The notes below the pieces were generated by a model that saw only the letters and a list, made by a program, of their open reading frames with translations, had not been told where the DNA came from and made no database searches. 7,095 nucleotides of DNA, taken from contig JAGZLR010000082.1 in assembly GCA_018364635.1 (NCBI GenBank), positions 1 to 7,095 on the forward strand. Reading direction: 5' to 3'. Both the position numbers and the translations under genes were made by a program. This document shows, in pieces, positions 4,657-7,095 of the stretch (its first letter is position 1; each line of letters opens with the position of its first letter). The stretch comes from Clostridiales bacterium. Lineage in GTDB: Bacteria > Bacillota > Clostridia > Lachnospirales > Anaerotignaceae.

Positions 4657-4851
4657 ATGGGCAGACAAGAGTTTGCGAGTATTCAGTTAAACAGCGGTAG
4701 AGTATTTAATGGCAAAAAAATAGGAGAACTTACTGCGTTTATTATCAATAAGTTCTCTGAAGAAAATTTGTCCTGCGATGAGGCAAGAATAATTTTAGAT
4801 AGTGTGAAAGATGTAATGGGCGAGTGCAGTACTATTAAATCGATGGATTAA
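4657..4851 (+). CDS. Small operon protein, function unknown
   Basis: ATG 4657 follows TAGGAGGCGGAG at good spacing. The 64-residue product begins MGRQEFASIQLNSGRVFNGK and contains IGELTAFIINKFSEENLSCDEARIILDSV, giving a short beta segment followed by two predicted helices. The pattern of a short N-terminal strand, an INKFSEENLS-type motif and a terminal helix resembles small hypothetical proteins I recall from clostridial prophage early regions; none has a known role. It is soluble and has no metal-binding motif. Its SD overlaps the stop of the upstream 54-residue frame, which suggests translational coupling. Confidence 0.75.
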   Translation: MGRQEFASIQLNSGRVFNGKKIGELTAFIINKFSEENLSCDEARIILDSVKDVMGECSTIKSMD

Positions 4852-4904
4852 AGATTTTTTGGAGCATTTCCTGAAATGAATAGGAGATAGTACGAAGTTC
4901 CTTG

Positions 4905-4924
4905 TCCTTAGTCTCTACTAAGGA
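4905..4924 (+). repeat. Inverted repeat in the leader of the gene at 4947
   Basis: TCCTTAGT (4905-4912), CTCT, ACTAAGGA (4917-4924): a perfect 8-bp stem with a 4-nt loop. An upstream TTCCTT (4898-4903) could pair with AAGGAA (4920-4925) instead, giving two exclusive structures. There is no U-tract. It may protect or attenuate the operon mRNA. Confidence 0.45.
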
Positions 4925-4946
4925 ATAAGAGAGCGAGGTGAGAAGG

Positions 4947-5120
4947 ATGAATTTTACTTACAAAGAACTAACTTTACTGAACAGAATGATAGGAATTGCT
5001 TTAATGAGTGGAAAAATTGAATTTAATGAGGTTAGCGAATCTGTACATAAGAAAGTTGCAGATGAAATTGTGAAGAGAAATTCTCCAATGGAAGAATCTG
5101 AGTTCATTACTTCGGAGTAA
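4947..5120 (+). CDS. Small helical operon protein, function unknown
   Basis: ATG 4947 (57 residues) is chosen; the in-frame GTG 4938 is part of GCGAGGTGAGAAGG, the ribosome site. The product begins MNFTYKELTLLNRMIGIALM and continues with a helical SESVHKKVADEIVKRN segment and an acidic tail. The layout, a hydrophobic first helix and a charged second helix, fits a small adaptor or DNA-metabolism accessory protein of phage early regions, but I do not recognise a named family. Its leader carries the GAGCGAGGTGAG form of the repeated operon leader. Confidence 0.72.
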   Translation: MNFTYKELTLLNRMIGIALMSGKIEFNEVSESVHKKVADEIVKRNSPMEESEFITSE

Positions 5121-5125
5121 GCATC

Positions 5126-5145
5126 GAGTATTTCTTAGAGTAGTA
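5126..5145 (+). repeat. Shared leader, copy 1 (GAGTATTT type)
   Basis: The 20-bp stretch GAGTATTTCTTAGAGTAGTA matches 6868-6887 at 18 of 20 positions. Both copies precede a GGTG(G/A)TAAGCGTG ribosome site and GTG start. The first copy leads the truncated HTH gene and the second leads the gene at 6917. Confidence 0.7.
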
Positions 5146-5155
5146 GGTGGTAAGC

Positions 5156-5275
5156 GTGCCTGTAATGATGTTCGAGCCACTTTACACGGTAAAAGAAGTG
5201 GCAAAACTTCTAAAAATGAAAGTGAACACGAACAAAAGGAAGCGAGGTGATATTAATGGCACACATTTTAATTAA
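5156..5275 (+). pseudogene. Truncated excisionase-type HTH gene
   Basis: GTG 5156, after GTAGGTGGTAAGC, opens a 39-residue frame. MFEPLYTVKEVAKLLKMKVN is the start of a MerR/excisionase-like winged HTH domain (HTH_17 type), in which the family normally continues with an NTVY-LI-GKLPA-type recognition helix and wing. Here the match stops after KVNT, and the frame runs directly into the repeated leader of the next gene (NKRKRGDINGTHFN, then TAA 5273-5275). Roughly 30-40 residues of the usual domain are missing, so the product should not fold as an intact excisionase. The junction lies exactly at the repeated sequence GAAC-x-AAAGGAAGCGAGGTGA, which points to deletion by recombination between leaders. 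If it was the excisionase, another gene outside the window must supply that function. Confidence 0.62.
5230..5250 (+). repeat. Third copy of the AAAGGAAGCGAGGTGA leader
   Basis: GAAC, one differing base, then AAAGGAAGCGAGGTGA: 20 of 21 positions match the right part of the 40-bp repeat at 3154 and 3402. The TTGAAC operator half is reduced to CGAAC. It provides the ribosome site of the gene at 5256. Confidence 0.75.
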
Positions 5276-5492
5276 GACATCAGGGATAAGGACAGAATTA
5301 TTCATTGACGGGAAGAAAGTCGATGGAGTGAGAAAAATAACTTTTGAGAAAAAAGCGGGAGAAGTTCCAGTTGTTTGCGTTGATTTAAAAGCAATAGATA
5401 TGGAAATAGATGGAGAGCTAATTCCGGAATTACCAGAAGTATTTAAACCTTTTTACGCATTAAAAGAGCCATCCGAAGATGACTCGAATTAA
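5256..5492 (+). CDS. Small beta-rich prophage protein, function unknown
   Basis: ATG 5256 (78 residues) is preferred to GTG 5247, which is inside the AGGTGA ribosome site. The product begins MAHILIKTSGIRTELFIDGK and continues VDGVRKITFEKKAGEVPVV, a run of alternating short strands. It ends in an acidic PSEDDSN tail after IPELPEVFKPFY. I recall proteins with this ILIKTSGIRTEL / FEHKAGE-P pattern as common hypothetical proteins of clostridial prophage early regions; the beta-strand pattern recalls phage proteins of unknown role. Its stop (TAA 5490-5492) abuts the stop of the minus-strand gene at 5493 with no gap, so the two genes meet tail to tail. Confidence 0.82.
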   Translation: MAHILIKTSGIRTELFIDGKKVDGVRKITFEKKAGEVPVVCVDLKAIDMEIDGELIPELPEVFKPFYALKEPSEDDSN

Positions 5493-5687
5493 TTAGATGA
5501 TGTCAGGTGCAGAATTTATAATCGGACATTTACTTGCGTTGCATTTATCCCCAAATTTATTGTAATCGCAAGAAGCTAGTCCTTTGGCATAAGAAGTCGA
5601 TTCTAAATCGGAAGTGTCGATGTAATCTATTTGAATGGAATACTCTTTATTTTGCACAGGACAGACACCGGTATAAGTTTTTAACAT
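5493..5687 (-). CDS. Small cysteine-rich (zinc-ribbon-like) protein
   Basis: ATG 5687 is chosen because GGAG lies 8 nt upstream; the longer open frame to 5765 runs through the promoter. The 64-residue product has MLKTYTGVCPVQNKEYSIQI at the N terminus and CDYNKFGDKCNASKCPI near the C terminus. The cysteines C9, then the later C-x(7)-C-x(4)-C set, and the CPV and CPI pairs suggest a small zinc-binding fold. I recall similar Cys-rich proteins in clostridial phages without known function. It has its own minus-strand promoter and a palindrome in its leader, and meets the preceding plus-strand gene stop to stop. It is thus the third minus-strand gene set against the early operon. Confidence 0.75.
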   Translation of the reverse strand: MLKTYTGVCPVQNKEYSIQIDYIDTSDLESTSYAKGLASCDYNKFGDKCNASKCPIINSAPDII

Positions 5688-5713
5688 GACATTTACTCCT
5701 TTCTTTGATACTC

Positions 5714-5727
5714 GAACATTAGTGTTC
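5714..5727. promoter_or_regulatory. Palindrome in the leader of the cysteine-rich gene
   Basis: GAACA-TTAG-TGTTC, 5-bp perfect arms, located between the predicted -10 (5742-5737) and the ribosome site. The arms resemble a LexA box but the GAAC to GTTC spacing is 6 rather than 4, so a different regulator is more likely. Confidence 0.4.
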
Positions 5728-5736
5728 TGTAAGCAC

Positions 5737-5765
5737 AGTATAGGAGAAACGAAAACAAATAGCAA
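5737..5765 (-). promoter_or_regulatory. Promoter of the cysteine-rich gene
   Basis: On the minus strand, TTGCTA (5765-5760), 17 bp, TATACT (5742-5737). It resembles the promoter of the intact zincin (TTGCTC, 17 bp, TATAAT), including a shared CTTGCT at the -35. Confidence 0.6.
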
Positions 5766-5789
5766 GAAAGCAGGATAGGAGGTGAGAAG

Positions 5790-6047
5790 ATGAGAAGAAA
5801 AGAAAGATTAGGTTGTCCGAAGGGGGCGCCAGGGACACAAGGAATGCCATATGGACACTTGGAAAGTGCTTTTGAATTTGCAGAGAGGACTTTCGGAGTA
5901 ACAAAAGAAAGAATTTTACTTGGATATAGAGAATTGCCGCCAAATGTAACAGGATACGATGTATATATCTATTACAATGGCGGTGGCGCAGAGTTTTTTG
6001 TATTCCGGAATAAGCAATGGATTAACTGGTCTTACAATGAACAGTAA
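5790..6047 (+). CDS. Uncharacterised protein A2, paralogue of A1
   Basis: ATG 5790 follows AGGAGGTGAG, the best ribosome site in the operon. The 85-residue product is a short form of the protein at 3444. After a basic start (MRRKERLGCPKGAPG), residues about 24-82 align with A1 residues 49-111: helix HLESAFEFAERTFGV, then ERILLG, LPP, DVYIYY, EFFVFRNK and QWINWSY. I read this as one helix followed by a small beta-sheet with a conserved Trp. The longer A1 N-terminal extension and C-terminal tail are missing. Its last 26 bp overlap, tail to tail, the intact metalloprotease gene. The repeated pairing of the same two families in the same geometry suggests a functional link with the protease, but the sequence does not show the activity of this protein. 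Confidence 0.75.
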   Translation: MRRKERLGCPKGAPGTQGMPYGHLESAFEFAERTFGVTKERILLGYRELPPNVTGYDVYIYYNGGGAEFFVFRNKQWINWSYNEQ

Positions 6048-6765
6048 AAAGCTCTGCAAGCTTTTGCAAAGGTTTACGAAACTTTTCAGCAGATGCAGAT
6101 AAAGAAATCCAACTGTCAAAATATTCTGAAAGAGTTAAGTTATCAGGAAGATTTCCGAGTAGTGGAATTACTTCCCATAGACAAGGATATTCTCGGAAGA
6201 TGGGCAAAAGTTGTTTGGCGATGTGTGTATTAAAGTCTCGGTCATAACAATTAGAAGTTAAATATCTCCAAGATTCAGGAGCGGAGATGGCAGAAAGTTC
6301 TATAGTATGGTGGGTTGAGTTAATCCTATTCTTTACATATTTTGAAATACTAGAAGAATATTCAGGACAGGAAAGAAGCCCTTTTTCTTGCCATATTTTT
6401 GCGAGTTTTTCCATGAAAAATAGAGAAGAAACTTCGGCGATACTTTCTTCGAACCATCGCATATTTTGTGTGACAGATTTTCCTATCATAAGATGACAAA
6501 ACTCATGGGACAATTGAAATGCAATCTGAGACCAAGATGTATCCATGCAACAGATATGTATAGTGTCATAGGAAGCCAAGGTTTGAGGATAATCGAAGCG
6601 CAAATTGTTTACAAGAGTAAAATGTGGAACTTGAGCATGAAAATAAGATTCGATTAGACGTTGTATTTCTTCAGTGATAATTAATATGTTTGAAACATTT
6701 GGAACATAGGCTTTTTCGACAAAAGTAAATCCTGTACAGCCAGTTATGGTTATATCATGGTTCAT
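6022..6765 (-). CDS. HExxH zinc metalloprotease B2 (gluzincin-like), intact copy
   Basis: ATG 6765 gives 247 residues, with GGAG 10 nt upstream; TTG 6771 is in frame but too close to the SD. The catalytic site is FQLSHEFCH: H87 and H91 as zinc ligands and E88 as general base. RWFEESIAE follows, in which E107, 16 residues after H91, fits the third ligand of gluzincins, and EESIAE lines up with NEAISD of thermolysin. There is no signal peptide or clear membrane segment, so it should act in the cytoplasm. The C-terminal half is helical (IAKQLLPIF, LWEVIPLLGNLP). The short spacing and small size resemble minigluzincin or ImmA/IrrE-type prophage proteases that cleave repressors, but the second motif differs from ImmA. 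The target is unknown; candidates are protein A2, the element repressor, or a host or phage protein. It is convergent with A2 and has its own promoter. Confidence 0.82.
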   Translation of the reverse strand: MNHDITITGCTGFTFVEKAYVPNVSNILIITEEIQRLIESYFHAQVPHFTLVNNLRFDYPQTLASYDTIHICCMDTSWSQIAFQLSHEFCHLMIGKSVTQNMRWFEESIAEVSSLFFMEKLAKIWQEKGLLSCPEYSSSISKYVKNRINSTHHTIELSAISAPESWRYLTSNCYDRDFNTHIAKQLLPIFREYPCLWEVIPLLGNLPDNLTLSEYFDSWISLSASAEKFRKPLQKLAELFTVHCKTS

Positions 6766-6799
6766 AGTCAATAATCTCCTTTTACTATTTACTAAGAGA

Positions 6800-6828
6800 A
6801 TTATATCAAATTAGAAAAAATAGAGCAA
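6800..6828 (-). promoter_or_regulatory. Promoter of zincin B2
   Basis: On the minus strand, TTGCTC (6828-6823), 17 bp, TATAAT (6805-6800, perfect consensus), leaving a short leader of about 27 nt before the start at 6765. The leader contains a tandem TTTACTA repeat (plus strand 6782-6795) rather than the long palindrome seen before B1. Confidence 0.65.
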
Positions 6829-6867
6829 GAAAAAGGTATATGGACAGATTGCTTTGGCGTAAACAGT

Positions 6868-6887
6868 GAGTATTTGTTGGAGTAGTA
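6868..6887 (+). repeat. Shared leader, copy 2 (GAGTATTT type)
   Basis: GAGTATTTGTTGGAGTAGTA, 18 of 20 positions identical to 5126-5145. Here about 19 extra bases, including GCAGGATAGG (also seen at 5770-5779), separate it from the GGTGATAAGCGTG ribosome site and start. Confidence 0.7.
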
Positions 6888-6916
6888 TCAAGAGAGCAGG
6901 ATAGGGGGTGATAAGC

Positions 6917-7095
6917 GTGAGTGAAACTGTCGAAAAGTTAAAAAGAGACGAAGAACTGATTGAACGTATCTGTAGAGCAATTGAATCAGCAAAAATACCG
7001 ACATTTGCCGAAGGTAATATCCCGATGAAAGTTGCTGCTAAAGCAATTGGAAAGGATGCAACATGGATTCAAGCTGGAATCATAATGGGGTGGTT
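6917..7095 (+). CDS. Small prophage protein with a DNA-binding-like motif (partial, runs off the window)
   Basis: GTG 6917 follows GGGGGTGATAAGC and the frame stays open to the right edge (59 complete codons). It begins MSETVEKLKRDEELIERICR and continues AIESAKIPTFAEGNIPMK, then VAAKAIGKDATWIQAGIIMGW. The segment IPMKVAAKAIGKDATWIQAGI has the spacing of a helix-turn-helix (helix AAKAIG, turn KD, helix WIQAGII). I recall clostridial phage proteins with IP-VAAKV-GKD-WIQ-GL motifs, often called hypothetical or excisionase-like. A DNA-binding role is plausible and it could replace the truncated HTH gene at 5156, with which it shares a leader. The C-terminal part is not visible. Confidence 0.7.
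   Translation, partial: MSETVEKLKRDEELIERICRAIESAKIPTFAEGNIPMKVAAKAIGKDATWIQAGIIMGW

Noticed and set aside
5714..5727. Second LexA box (GAACATTAGTGTTC)
   Set aside because: GAAC and GTTC are separated by 6 bases, not the 4 needed for the Gram-positive LexA box.
6047..6065. Terminator after protein A2 (AAAAGCT-CTGCA-AGCTTTT)
   Set aside because: A perfect 7-bp stem, but AT-rich with only one GC pair block and no further U-tract, and it lies inside the protease coding sequence; termination would be weak at best.
5916..6119. 67-codon minus-strand frame across the A2/B2 junction
   Set aside because: It overlaps both genes in a third frame and has no ribosome site.
6287..6657. Plus-strand frames of 69 and 63 codons opposite the intact protease
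   Set aside because: They lie antisense to the well-supported metalloprotease, lack ribosome sites and have no recognisable motif.
6840..6869. Nine-codon frame MDRLLWRKQ after AAAGG on the plus strand
   Set aside because: Too short to support as a gene; it may be the remnant of a displaced gene, but nothing confirms this.
1..7095. CRISPR array, tRNA, rRNA or insertion sequence
   Set aside because: No regularly spaced repeat-spacer units, no tRNA-like cloverleaf and no transposase were seen on either strand; the direct repeats found are leaders and operators.

Overview
The window reads as the left end of an integrated mobile element, most likely a temperate prophage (an integrative conjugative element is the alternative), in a low-GC anaerobic Firmicute of the Clostridia/Lachnospiraceae type. 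The reasons are AT-rich sequence, strong AGGAGG/AGGTGA Shine-Dalgarno sites, sigma-A-like promoters with 17-bp spacers, and a host gene tail that matches my memory of the clostridial GGGtGRT protein family. No phage structural or conjugation gene is present, so the element type is inferred from the integrase plus a divergent repressor/Cro-like switch.

Layout. 1-148: 3' end of a host GGGtGRT-family gene. 149-292: candidate attachment region with four ATTAGTT-type repeats, then an integrase terminator. 293-2005, minus strand: tyrosine integrase with an N-terminal zinc ribbon, and a small zinc-ribbon membrane protein. Between them lies a short plus-strand RNA candidate with its own promoter and a perfect intrinsic terminator. 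2134-3027: a small HTH protein, a 40-residue protein near a LexA-like box, and the minus-strand XRE repressor it meets tail to tail. 3027-3193: divergent repressor/Cro promoters with GTTCAA-type operators. 3193-7095: a plus-strand early operon of mostly small phage-type genes.

Three minus-strand genes sit inside that early operon. Each has its own promoter and meets the preceding plus-strand gene tail to tail (overlaps of 54, 0 and 26 bp). Two of these convergent pairs are related: an uncharacterised small protein on plus (3444-3848; 5790-6047) facing an HExxH zinc metalloprotease on minus (3795-4453, frameshifted; 6022-6765, intact). I consider this duplicated convergent pair the best candidate for an undescribed system. 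It could be a prophage-expressed accessory or defence/immunity module that is opposed by antisense transcription when the early operon is switched on.

Near-identical leader sequences recur before several operon genes, one 40-bp operator-plus-ribosome-site block is duplicated, and an excisionase-type HTH gene is truncated just at such a leader. This suggests that gene shuffling at repeated leaders has shaped the operon. All similarity statements come from memory and direct reading; no database search was run.
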